Notes under the pieces: model-generated
Seen by the model: only the letters and a program-made list of their open reading frames with translations
Told to the model about the DNA's origin: nothing
Database searches by the model: none
Origin: Nitrospirota bacterium
Lineage (GTDB): Bacteria > Nitrospirota > Thermodesulfovibrionia > UBA6902
Reading direction: 5' to 3'
DNA: 21,293 nt
Assembly: GCA_024277515.1 (NCBI GenBank)
Contig: JAJRVB010000032.1
Span: forward strand, 1 to 21,293
Shown here: piece after piece, positions 1 to 7,709 of the stretch
Layout: each line of letters opens with the position of its first letter
Numbering within the stretch: position 1 is the stretch's first letter
Made by a program: the position numbers and the translations under genes

Positions 1-306
1 ACGAATGACACCTTTGATTCTGTTGTAATAGAGTCCGGGGGTCTGGTAATGGTTGATTTCTGGGCAACATGGTGTGGTCCCTGCAAAATAATAGCTCCGG
101 TTGTTGAGGAGCTTGCCAAGGAATATGAAGGCAGGGTGACTTTTGCGAAATTGAATACGGATGAGAACGCTGATATAGCCAGCCGTTATAATATCAGAGG
201 CATTCCTACCCTTATGTTTTTTAAGGAAGGCAAGGTGCTTGACCAGGTTGTCGGAGCTGTGCCCAAGGCGCAACTTAAGTCCAAACTTGATTCCCTGCTC
301 GGATAA
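1..306 (+). CDS. trxA: Thioredoxin, 5'-truncated by the window edge
   Basis: Small cytoplasmic disulfide reductase that is reduced by the reductase encoded next to it. Frame 1 is open from base 1, so 101 codons are visible and the true start lies upstream; the ATG at 49 is an internal methionine, because the family normally has the TFDSxVxES segment before it and that is seen here from residue 4. The active site WCGPC is at visible residues 24-28, followed by the usual K. The cis-proline loop (RGIPT) and the C-terminal GAVPKAQL helix are present, so the fold is complete to its natural end. The stop is 13 bp before trxB, which fits a trxA-trxB operon. Only the first few residues are missing. 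Confidence 0.95.
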   Translation, partial: TNDTFDSVVIESGGLVMVDFWATWCGPCKIIAPVVEELAKEYEGRVTFAKLNTDENADIASRYNIRGIPTLMFFKEGKVLDQVVGAVPKAQLKSKLDSLLG

Positions 307-319
307 ATTCGGTTAAATT

Positions 320-1240
320 ATGTATGACGTTATTATTATCGGCGGAGGCCCTGCTGGTCTGACAGCAGGGCTTTATACATCAAGGGCAAGGCTCAAAAGT
401 CTTCTCATTGAAAAGGGCTTTACCGGCGGTCAGGTAATGACTACCGAATGGATAGAGAATTACCCCGGATTTGAGGAAGGTATCGGAGGGGCCGAACTTT
501 CCCGGAAGATGGAAACGCAGGCCGTAAAATTCGGGCTTGAGATAGTACAGGGCTCTGTTATTGAAATAGCTGTCGTGGGCGGCATAAGGAAAGTAACCCT
601 TGAGGACGGCACCCGCTACGATACCAAAAGCATTATACTTGCCACAGGATCAAATCCGCGGCCGTTAAAAATAGAGGGGGAGGATGAGTACCGGGGCAGG
701 GGAGTTTCCTATTGTGCTACCTGTGACGGGGCCTTTTTTAAAGATGAAACGCTGGCCGTTATAGGCGGAGGAGATTCGGCGGTGGAAGAGGGACTGTTTC
801 TGACAAAATTTGCGAAGACTGTTTATATCGTCCACAGGAGAGACAGCCTGAGGGCGGCAAAGGTGGTTCAGGAGCGGGCCTTTGCCAATCCGAAGATAAA
901 ATTCGTCTGGGACTCTGTCCCTGAAAAGATAGAAGGTAATGAAAGTGGTGTTACGACCCTGCATATAAAGAATGTCAAGACCGGGGAACAGTCCAGACTC
1001 GATGTCGGAGGGATATTCATTTATGTAGGGTACAATCCGAATATAGAATTTCTCAAAGGGCTTGTCGAGCTGAATGAAAACAACTATATTGTCGCGGATG
1101 AGAATATGTCATCATCGGTTCCGGGGATTTTCGTGGCAGGGGATGTGAGGGCGAAGCCCTTAAAGCAGATCGCGACTGCGGTCGGGGACGGGGCTGTGGC
1201 TGCTGTTGCAGCTGAAAAGTATATTGAGGAAAAATTCTAA
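320..1240 (+). CDS. trxB: Thioredoxin reductase (NADPH), FAD flavoprotein
   Basis: Transfers electrons from NADPH through FAD and a redox disulfide to thioredoxin. It has 306 residues, a normal length for the low-molecular-weight bacterial type. The N-terminal FAD-binding GGGPAG is at residues 8-13. The redox-active CATC is Cys132-Cys135. A second dinucleotide fold with GGGDSAVEE follows, then HRRDSLRA, the pattern that binds the NADPH 2'-phosphate. The C-terminal FAD motif (GDVRAKPLKQIATAVGDG) is intact. It lies 13 bp after trxA and is probably cotranscribed; no strong Shine-Dalgarno is visible before the ATG. Alkyl hydroperoxide reductase AhpF is excluded because its extra N-terminal thioredoxin-like domains are absent. 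Confidence 0.96.
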   Translation: MYDVIIIGGGPAGLTAGLYTSRARLKSLLIEKGFTGGQVMTTEWIENYPGFEEGIGGAELSRKMETQAVKFGLEIVQGSVIEIAVVGGIRKVTLEDGTRYDTKSIILATGSNPRPLKIEGEDEYRGRGVSYCATCDGAFFKDETLAVIGGGDSAVEEGLFLTKFAKTVYIVHRRDSLRAAKVVQERAFANPKIKFVWDSVPEKIEGNESGVTTLHIKNVKTGEQSRLDVGGIFIYVGYNPNIEFLKGLVELNENNYIVADENMSSSVPGIFVAGDVRAKPLKQIATAVGDGAVAAVAAEKYIEEKF

Positions 1241-1286
1241 AAACAATTGTCAGGGGCCGGGGATCGGGAAAGAAAAAAACTGACCC

Positions 1287-1311
1287 CTGACTACTGACTA
1301 CTGACTACTGA
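1287..1311 (+). repeat. Heptamer tandem repeat (CTGACTA)3.6 before ffh
   Basis: Three full copies of CTGACTA and four bases of a fourth run up to 3 bp before the ffh ATG at 1315. An 8-bp inverted repeat overlaps it: GTCAGGGG at 1249-1256 and CCCCTGAC at 1284-1291. The repeat takes the place where a Shine-Dalgarno would be expected. Seen directly; its role is unknown. Confidence 0.8.
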
Positions 1312-1314
1312 AAT

Positions 1315-2634
1315 ATGTTCGAATCACTATCTGACAGACTGGAAGGTATCTTTAAAAAGCTGAAGGGCCGGGGTCTTCTCAGGGAAGAGGACGTAGGCGC
1401 GGCGCTTAAAGAGATCAGAATGGCCCTGCTTGAGGCTGATGTCAACTTCAGGGTAGTCAAGGACTTTGTTGAGAAGATAGGGGAACGGGCCGTAGGCAAG
1501 GAAGTAATTGACAGCATTACTCCGGGGCAGCAGGTAGTAAAGATCGTCCATGACGGTCTCTGTGAGCTTATGGGCGGCGGTCACAGCAAGATAAACCTTG
1601 CACCCAACCCGCCGACGGTCATCATGCTTGTCGGCCTCCACGGATGCGGTAAGACAACGACTGCGGCAAAACTCGCATACAATTTCAAAAAGGAGGGCAG
1701 AAGGCCGATGCTTGTGGCAATGGATACAGGCCGTCCTGCTGCCATCGATCAGCTGAAGTCGCTCGGGACCCAGATTGATGTGCCCGTTTACGCGACCCGT
1801 CCTGGAGATAATCCGGTCTCCATTTATCCTGACGCCCTGAAAAAGGCAAACCTCGAAGGGCGGGACATACTGATTCTCGACACTGCGGGCAGGCTGCATA
1901 TTGATGAGGCATTAATGGGGGAGCTTGAGAACTTAAAGGCCGGGGCAAAACCGAATGAGATCCTGCTCGTTGCAGATGCCATGACAGGGCAGGATGCCGT
2001 GAACATTGCCAAATCTTTTAATGAAAAGCTCGATCTGCAGGGTGTCATACTTACCAAGATGGACGGTGATGCACGCGGCGGCGCGGCCCTCTCAATCGTC
2101 CATGTGACCGGGAAGCCCATCAAGTTTATCGGCGTGGGGGAAAAGATTGATTTTCTTGAGCCGTTCCACCATGAACATATGGCGTCCCGTATACTCGGGA
2201 TGGGTGATGTCGTAACTCTTGTCGAAAAGGCCCAGGAAGCTGTCGGCCTTGAAGAGGCGCTCAGGCTGGAAGACAAGATAAAAAAGAACAGGTTTACCTT
2301 CGAGGACCTGATAAACCAGATAAAACAGATCAAAAAAATGGGTCCTATCGAAAATTTGCTCGGTATGATCCCGGGGCTGGGCAAACAGCTCAAGGGTGTC
2401 AATATAGATGACAGGGCGTTTGTGAAGGTCGAGGCGATTATCAATTCCATGACAGTGCAGGAAAGAAGAAATTATGTTATACTTAGCGGCAGTCGAAAAA
2501 AGCGGATTGCAGCAGGCAGCGGTACAACCGTGGCCGATGTGAATAAAATTGTAAAACAGCACCTTACGATGAAGAAGATGCTGAAAAAAATGAAGCGCGG
2601 CAAGGGGCTGCAGATGCCGCAGTTGAAATTTTAA
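1315..2634 (+). CDS. ffh: Signal recognition particle GTPase Ffh (SRP54)
   Basis: Binds 4.5S RNA and signal sequences of nascent membrane and secreted proteins and docks with FtsY at the membrane. It has 439 residues, normal for bacterial Ffh. The N domain is residues 1 to about 90, and the G domain follows. The P-loop GLHGCGKTT starts at residue 107 and has Cys111 where Ser is more common. DTAGRLHID (G3) and TKMDGDARGG (G4) follow. The methionine-rich M domain has MGPIENLLGMIPG and the RNA-binding part with GSRKKRIAAGSGT. It lies between trxB and the ribosomal protein cluster, a common place for ffh beside rpsP. The start codon lacks a good Shine-Dalgarno because a heptamer repeat occupies that space. 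FtsY is excluded by the presence of the M domain. Confidence 0.97.
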   Translation: MFESLSDRLEGIFKKLKGRGLLREEDVGAALKEIRMALLEADVNFRVVKDFVEKIGERAVGKEVIDSITPGQQVVKIVHDGLCELMGGGHSKINLAPNPPTVIMLVGLHGCGKTTTAAKLAYNFKKEGRRPMLVAMDTGRPAAIDQLKSLGTQIDVPVYATRPGDNPVSIYPDALKKANLEGRDILILDTAGRLHIDEALMGELENLKAGAKPNEILLVADAMTGQDAVNIAKSFNEKLDLQGVILTKMDGDARGGAALSIVHVTGKPIKFIGVGEKIDFLEPFHHEHMASRILGMGDVVTLVEKAQEAVGLEEALRLEDKIKKNRFTFEDLINQIKQIKKMGPIENLLGMIPGLGKQLKGVNIDDRAFVKVEAIINSMTVQERRNYVILSGSRKKRIAAGSGTTVADVNKIVKQHLTMKKMLKKMKRGKGLQMPQLKF

Positions 2635-2678
2635 CGGCACAGAATACGGGCGGGTCTCTTGCGTGTTCATGATCTGCC

Positions 2679-2708
2679 TTGAATAAAAAAATGAATTTCC
2701 TGTATGAT
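2679..2708 (+). promoter_or_regulatory. Candidate sigma-70 promoter for the rpsP-rnhB cluster
   Basis: TTGAAT at 2679-2684 and TATGAT at 2703-2708 are separated by 18 bp, in the 104-bp gap between ffh and rpsP. The position, about 30 bp before the rpsP start, suits a promoter for the translation cluster. Judged by eye from the consensus only. Confidence 0.45.
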
Positions 2709-2738
2709 GAATAATTAATTTGAGATGGAGGATGTAAT

Positions 2739-2975
2739 TTGGTAAAAATAAGACTGACAAGAAAAGGGGCCAAAAAGAAACCTTTTTACCGGGTTATTGT
2801 AGCTGATTCACGTAAGAGGAGAGACGGACCATTTTTGGAGATTATCGGTACATATGATCCGCTGAAAAATCCATCTGAAGTGAATATAGATATCGAAAGG
2901 GCCAAATACTGGCTCGGCTGCGGCGCGCAACCAACTTCAGTTGTAAAAAAACTTTTGAACATTTCAGGTCTGTAA
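2739..2975 (+). CDS. rpsP: 30S ribosomal protein bS16
   Basis: Structural protein of the small ribosomal subunit, needed for 30S assembly. It has 78 residues, at the short end for the family. The N-terminus MVKIRLTRxGxKKKPFYRVIVADSR is diagnostic, followed by GPFLEIIGTYDP and the ERAKYWLGCGAQPT segment. The start is TTG at 2739: GGAGG at 2727-2731 sits 7 nt before it, and the TTG falls exactly where the family begins. It is the first gene of the cluster that continues with khpA, trmD, rplS and rnhB. A promoter-like pair lies just upstream. Confidence 0.96.
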   Translation: MVKIRLTRKGAKKKPFYRVIVADSRKRRDGPFLEIIGTYDPLKNPSEVNIDIERAKYWLGCGAQPTSVVKKLLNISGL

Positions 2976-3004
2976 AAAACAGTCCGGATGCAATGGAGGT
3001 GGAA

Positions 3005-3235
3005 ATGAAACTGCTAATCGAAGATATGGCGAAGGCCCTGGTTGACAAGCCGGAGGATGTTTCAGTTGCCGAAGTTGATGGAGAACGGACCACAGTCTAT
3101 GAATTGCGTGTCGCTACAACCGATCTTGGAAAGGTCATTGGTAAACAGGGCAAGACGGCCCGTGCCATGAGGACCATTTTGAGCGCTGCGGGTACAAAGC
3201 TGGGCAAACGCTGCGTACTCGAGATACTCGAATAA
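3005..3235 (+). CDS. khpA: KH-domain RNA-binding protein KhpA (YlqC family)
   Basis: Small single-KH RNA-binding protein; in Firmicutes the homolog pairs with KhpB/Jag. The KH signature GKVIGKQGKTARAMR, with its GKQG loop, lies in the middle and is followed by KLGKRCVLEIL. I place the start at ATG 3005, giving 76 residues, the usual length with the family-typical MKxLIEDMAKALVD beginning. GGAGG at 2995-2999 is then 5 nt upstream. An ATG at 2993 in the same frame would put the Shine-Dalgarno inside the coding region. It sits in the conserved place after rpsP. The gene that normally follows, rimM, is missing: trmD starts 37 bp downstream. Confidence 0.9.
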   Translation: MKLLIEDMAKALVDKPEDVSVAEVDGERTTVYELRVATTDLGKVIGKQGKTARAMRTILSAAGTKLGKRCVLEILE

Positions 3236-3272
3236 ATTATAATTCATTCCATGTTTTTCTGGTTAATGGAAA

Positions 3273-4016
3273 ATGAAGTGCGATGTCCTGACGCTGTTCC
3301 CCGAAATAATCACCGCCTATCTCAATGAAAGCATCCTGAAGAGGGCGCGTGCGGCAAACCTGCTCGAAGTCAACATTCACAACATCAGAGACTTTACATC
3401 AGACCCGCACAGGAGCGTTGATGACTATCCGTTCGGAGGAGGGGCGGGTATGGTATTGAAACCGGAACCCCTTTTCAGTGCAATGGATTTTCTTGAAAAG
3501 GACGGGGAACCGCGGAGAGTTATTCTTCTTACACCCCAGGGCAGGCCTTTTCATCAGGCCCTTGCAGAGGAGTATGCAGGGGAAACGAGAAGGTTCGTGT
3601 TTATATGCGGAAGGTACGAAGGTGTTGATGAGAGGGTAAAAACGCTCGTTGATGATGAAATATCGATCGGTGATTATGTGATGACAGGGGGAGAACTGGC
3701 CGCCCTTGTCATCATGGACGCGGTCACGCGGCTTGTTCCCGGAGCACTGGGTGACGAGAGGTCTGTTGAAGATGAATCTTTTTCGTGGGGGATTTTTGAT
3801 TATCCTCATTATACAAGGCCGAGGGAGTTCAGAGGGCTTCATGTGCCGCCGGTTCTTGTTTCAGGAGATCACAAAGAGATAGCATACTGGAGGAGAAAAC
3901 AGGCGCTCATAAAGACCCTGGAGTTGAGGCCTGACCTTGTCGAAAAAATGGAGCTTACCGATATTGACAGAAAAATTCTTTCTGAGATTACGAAAAAGGC
4001 CGGGGAAGATGCTTGA
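3273..4016 (+). CDS. trmD: tRNA (guanine-N1)-methyltransferase TrmD
   Basis: SAM-dependent enzyme that makes m1G37 next to the anticodon in tRNAs reading CNN codons, which prevents +1 frameshifts. It has 247 residues, normal length. The SPOUT-family trefoil-knot SAM site is clear: FICGRYEGVDERV, then SIGDYVMTGGELAALV. The N-terminal CDVLTLFPE and DDYPFGGGAGMVLKPEP segments, the VEDESF segment and the YPHYTRP stretch are all intact. The start has no convincing Shine-Dalgarno. It follows khpA by 37 bp with no rimM between, and precedes rplS by 104 bp. Confidence 0.97.
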   Translation: MKCDVLTLFPEIITAYLNESILKRARAANLLEVNIHNIRDFTSDPHRSVDDYPFGGGAGMVLKPEPLFSAMDFLEKDGEPRRVILLTPQGRPFHQALAEEYAGETRRFVFICGRYEGVDERVKTLVDDEISIGDYVMTGGELAALVIMDAVTRLVPGALGDERSVEDESFSWGIFDYPHYTRPREFRGLHVPPVLVSGDHKEIAYWRRKQALIKTLELRPDLVEKMELTDIDRKILSEITKKAGEDA

Positions 4017-4120
4017 TTAAATGAGCGTTCAGCTGGTATTCTACTATTTCCGTTTATCATTGTGAAAACGGTTTGCAAGTAAAATAAAGACCAAAACAGA
4101 CGGCCAGCAGGAGGATCAAA

Positions 4121-4471
4121 ATGGATGCTATCAAAGTTATAGAAGAGGGATATAAAAAGGAAATCCCCCCCTTTCGGGTTGGAGATACAGTCAGTGTCAG
4201 CATGAAGATCAAAGAGGGGGAAAAGGAGCGGGTGCAGACTTTCTCCGGCATTTGTATCGGGAGAAAGGGCGGCGGCATCCGTGAGACCTTTATGGTAAGG
4301 AAAATATCCTATGGCATTGGTGTAGAGAAAATTTTCCCTGTGCACTCGCCCCTGATCGAGCAGATCAAGGTCACCCGGTTTGGAGATGTAAGAAGGGCCA
4401 AGCTTTATTATCTGCGCAGCAAGAAGGGCAAGGCCGCCAAAGTGAAGGAAAAGACATTTATCCGGAAATAA
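4121..4471 (+). CDS. rplS: 50S ribosomal protein bL19
   Basis: Large-subunit protein at the 30S-50S interface. It has 116 residues, the normal length. Diagnostic stretches are FRVGDTVSVSMKIKEG, RVQTFSGICIGRKGGG, the GVEKIFPVHSP segment, and RRAKLYYLRSKKGKAAKVKE at the C-terminus. An excellent Shine-Dalgarno (AGGAGG at about 4109) precedes the ATG. The 104-bp gap after trmD contains a weak 6-bp hairpin (CCGTTT at 4050-4055 with AAACGG at 4066-4071); whether it has a regulatory role is unknown. rnhB follows in the conserved order. Confidence 0.97.
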   Translation: MDAIKVIEEGYKKEIPPFRVGDTVSVSMKIKEGEKERVQTFSGICIGRKGGGIRETFMVRKISYGIGVEKIFPVHSPLIEQIKVTRFGDVRRAKLYYLRSKKGKAAKVKEKTFIRK

Positions 4472-4504
4472 ATTGAATAATATCTTCTCTGCCCGCACCA
4501 TGTA

Positions 4505-5152
4505 ATGTCTTCTGAAGAACCTGTATCAGCCCGGACAATCCCCCCCATATTTTCACACGATGAGGCGCTGCGGGAGGCGTATCCTGTTGTCGCGGGCATT
4601 GACGAGGCCGGGCGGGGGCCGCTGGCCGGTCCTGTAGTGGCTGCTGCCGTTATATTTCCTGCCGGGTGTGTCATGCAGGGGGTCAGGGACTCTAAAAAAA
4701 CCACTGAAAAAGAGCGCAAAATTATTTTCTGGGACATTATCCGGAACGCGGATGCAGTGGGCGCGGGAATTGTTGATGCGGACATTATTGACGAGATTAA
4801 TATTCTTCAGGCAACGAAACGGGCGATGCGGCATGCTGTTGAGGACCTCGGGAAGGTGCCGGATCTGCTGTTAATCGATGCGGTTAAACTTCCGGATGTT
4901 CATCTCCCTCAGCAATCTTTTATAAGGGGAGAGTCTGTCAGCGCGTCAATAGCAGCGGCGTCAATTATTGCCAAGGTGCTCAGGGATGATATTATGCTCG
5001 ACTACCATGAACAGTATCCTGTTTATAATTTCAGGGCGCATAAAGGCTACTCAACAAAAGAACACATGGAGATTATAAGTTTCAGGGGGCCCTGCCCGAT
5101 ACACAGGATGAGTTTCAGGAAAGTCAGTGATGTAAGTCTGCCTTTTAAATAA
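4505..5152 (+). CDS. rnhB: Ribonuclease HII
   Basis: Cleaves the RNA strand of RNA-DNA hybrids and removes single ribonucleotides from DNA. It has 215 residues, the family range. The catalytic GIDEAGRGPLAGPV motif gives Asp33 and Glu34; Asp125 (LLIDAVKLP) and Asp161 (KVLRDD) complete the DEDD-type acidic set. The SASIAAASIIAKV helix and the C-terminal HKGYSTKEH segment are typical of HII rather than HIII. The start has no good Shine-Dalgarno, so the first residues are less certain. It lies at the end of the rpsP-trmD-rplS group, where it is commonly found. The 151-bp gap that follows holds a lone TATAAT at 5185-5190 and a 5-bp GC hairpin, neither convincing. Confidence 0.95.
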   Translation: MSSEEPVSARTIPPIFSHDEALREAYPVVAGIDEAGRGPLAGPVVAAAVIFPAGCVMQGVRDSKKTTEKERKIIFWDIIRNADAVGAGIVDADIIDEINILQATKRAMRHAVEDLGKVPDLLLIDAVKLPDVHLPQQSFIRGESVSASIAAASIIAKVLRDDIMLDYHEQYPVYNFRAHKGYSTKEHMEIISFRGPCPIHRMSFRKVSDVSLPFK

Positions 5153-5303
5153 GATGACAGCTATGTTTTTTTTCTCTAATTTTTTATAATATTACATAAC
5201 GGTGATCTGAAAATAGCGGCCGGGAAACGCGTGCCCCGGGATCTTTACTTAATAATCGAACCTGTGTTAGACTTTATCTCTTTAATCAAGGAAAGGTGAT
5301 GTT

Positions 5304-5573
5304 ATGGCGTTAGAGAAAGAACAAAAAGAAAACATAATCGGACAATACAAATTGCATGATGGCGACACCGGATCTCCCGAGGTCCAGATAGCCCTCATCA
5401 GCGAGCGGCTTACTGTTCTGAACTCTCATTTTCAGGTCCACAAAAAAGATCATCACTCACGGAGAGGGCTTTTGAAGCTGGTTGGTCAGAGACGCAAACT
5501 CCTGAGTTACCTGAAGGCAACCAACAGAGAAAGATATGACAAGCTCGTAAAACAGTTAGGATTAAGAAAGTAG
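5304..5573 (+). CDS. rpsO: 30S ribosomal protein uS15
   Basis: Primary 16S rRNA-binding protein of the 30S platform. It has 89 residues, the exact usual length. The KLHDGDTGSPEVQIALISER segment, the KDHHSRRGLLKLVGQRRKLL segment and the C-terminal YxxLVKQLGLRK are all classical. GGAAAGGTGATGTT before the ATG gives a fair Shine-Dalgarno. It is followed after 6 bp by pnp, the textbook rpsO-pnp pair. In other bacteria S15 represses its own mRNA through its leader, but I do not see a secure structure of that kind in the 151 bp upstream. Confidence 0.97.
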   Translation: MALEKEQKENIIGQYKLHDGDTGSPEVQIALISERLTVLNSHFQVHKKDHHSRRGLLKLVGQRRKLLSYLKATNRERYDKLVKQLGLRK

Positions 5574-5579
5574 AAATGA

Positions 5580-7670
5580 ATGACAAATGTTGAGATTGAA
5601 CTTAAAGGAAAACCACTCTCTTTTGAGACGGGACGATTTGCAAAACAGGCTGACGGGTCCGTAGTCCTGCGATACGGAGAAACGGTTGTTCTGGCAACGG
5701 CAGTTGCCAAAAAATAAGCAAGAGAAGGCATCGATTTTTTCCCCCTTACAATTGATTATCAGGAAAAGGCTTATGCCGCGGGCAAAATCCCGGGTGGTTT
5801 TTTCAAAAGAGAAGGAAGGCCTACTGAGAAAGAGGTGCTTACCTCACGGCTGATCGACAGGCCTACCAGGCCGCTCTTCCCTGACGGTTTTTATTCGGAG
5901 ACCCAGGGGATCATTTCCGTATTATCGTTTGGCAATGAAAATATCTCGGACATCCTCGGTATCATAGGTATGTCTGCCGCGCTTTGTATATCCGATATCC
6001 CCTTTGACGGGCCGGTAGGCGCTGTCAGGATAGGCATATTAAAGGACTCATTTGTCGTCAACCCCGATCTTCAGGAGATTGAGGAATGTGACTTTACCCT
6101 CGTTGTGGCGGGGACGGAAGACGCCGTTATGATGGTTGAAGGGGGAGGGCTTGAGATTGTGGAGTCCGTTCTCCTTGAGGCCCTGAATATTGCGCATGAG
6201 GAAATAAGAAAAGTTGTTGACCTGCAAAAACAGTTTATGGCTTCAGCAGGCAAGCCGAAGAGGACCGTGACGCCTCCGGAGTTAGACGAGGCATTGATGG
6301 CTTCCGTATCGGATCTCTCACTCGAAAAGATAAAGCAGGCGATAGTCATACCTGATAAGCTGCATAGACAGGATGTCCTTGACGACATCCTTAAAGATGT
6401 TGTTGAACAGCTCAATACCGGAGAATTGGACATCGCAAAGGACATCTCATTCCTTTTTAATAAACTGGAAAAAGACCTTGTCAGGAACATGATCCTGGAG
6501 CAGGGAGTGCGGGCGGATGGACGTAAGGCTGACGAAGTCAGAAAGATCAGCGGTGATGTGGGCATCCTTCCTAGGGCGCATGGTTCATGCCTGTTTGTGA
6601 GGGGTGAGACCCAGGCCCTTGCAGTGGTCACCCTAGGCACGGCATCGGATGAACAGAGGATTGACTCACTTGAAGGCGAGTCCAAAAAGTCATTTATGCT
6701 CCACTATAATTTTCCGCCCTTCAGTGTGGGAGAGGTCAAGTTCCTCCGTTCCGCGGGCCGCAGGGAGATAGGGCACGGCATGCTTGCCGAGAGGGCACTT
6801 AAGGAAGTCCTGCCGCATAAGGACGAGTTTCCGTATACGATAAGGATTGTGTCTGATATCCTGGAATCAAATGGTTCGTCCTCGATGGCCACAGTGTGCG
6901 GCGGTACGCTCGCGCTTATGGATGCGGGTGTTCCGATCAAGTCGCCTGTAGCCGGCATCGCTATGGGTCTCATAAAAGAGGGAGACAAGACCGTTGTGCT
7001 CACTGATATACTCGGTCTTGAGGACCACCTTGGAGATATGGATTTTAAGGTTACCGGTACACAGGACGGTATAACCGCCTTTCAGATGGACACAAAGATA
7101 AGTGATGTGACCAGGGAGATCATGGCGGATGCCCTTGAGCAGGCAAAAAAAGGGCGGCTCCATATTCTCGGCAAGATGAAAGAAGTCCTGTCAGAGCCGA
7201 GAAGCAATCTTGCAACGTATGCCCCCAGAATATTTACCCTCAAGATAAAGCCGGACAAAATCAGGGACGTGATCGGAACAGGCGGTAAAGTCATAAGGGG
7301 CATAGTGGAGGAGACGGGCGCAAAGATTGATATTGACGATACCGGGACGGTTAATATAGCATCGATTGATGAAGAATCCGCGCGCAGGGCGATCGAAATT
7401 GTCGAGGGGATTGTTGCTGAAGCTGAACTCGGAAAGATTTACTCCGGGAAGGTGAAGCGCATCGTTGATTTTGGCGCATTTATCGAGATATTGCCCGGTA
7501 CGGAGGGGCTGCTGCATATTTCCCAGATTTCTGATACGAGGACCGCGAACGTCACGGACGTACTGAAAGAGGGAGAGGAAAACATTCCTGTCAAGGTCAT
7601 TGAAATTGACAAGATGGGCAGGGTGCGCCTCAGCAGGAAAGAAGCCCTGAAAGAGCAGGGGGCAGGGTAG
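5580..7670 (+). CDS. pnp: Polyribonucleotide nucleotidyltransferase (PNPase), interrupted by an in-frame TAA at codon 46
   Basis: Phosphorolytic 3'-5' exoribonuclease of RNA decay. The full frame from ATG 5580 would be 696 codons, normal for the family: two RNase PH domains, a KH domain with GTGG at residues 566-569, and an S1 domain from about 618. A TAA at 5715-5717 breaks it. Both sides are clean PNPase in the same frame: ETVVLATAVAKK before and AREGIDFFPLTIDYQEKAYA after. By family memory Glu is usual here, so GAA to TAA is one inferred change. The next common start in frame is GTG 5835. It would lose 85 residues, including the FFPL and FFKREGRP loops of the first PH domain, so that product is unlikely to be fully active. 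A sequencing error, a real mutation or readthrough are all possible. It lies 6 bp after rpsO. Confidence 0.9.
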
Positions 7671-7709
7671 CATCTTCAGGCCCCGGCCCCGGGCCGCGTT
7701 CAATATCGT

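Noticed and set aside
1327..1899. Long open frames antisense to ffh, pnp, rnfC and other genes
   Set aside because: They lie fully opposite well-supported genes, show no family resemblance or ribosome sites, and follow from codon usage of the real genes.
4050..4071. Hairpin CCGTTT/AAACGG before rplS as a ribosomal protein leader
   Set aside because: Six weak base pairs with a 10-nt loop; not extendable and no known leader motif.
5185..5190. TATAAT as a promoter for rpsO
   Set aside because: The -10 match is perfect, but no acceptable -35 lies 16-18 bp upstream in this T-rich stretch; it could be chance.
5220..5239. Hairpin CCGGG/CCCGG in the rpsO leader as an S15-responsive element
   Set aside because: Only 5 bp with a 10-nt loop, and no recognisable S15-binding features.
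7679..7695. GC-rich hairpin after pnp as a terminator
   Set aside because: Five base pairs (GGCCC/GGGCC) without a T-run; the M16 gene follows closely and may be cotranscribed.
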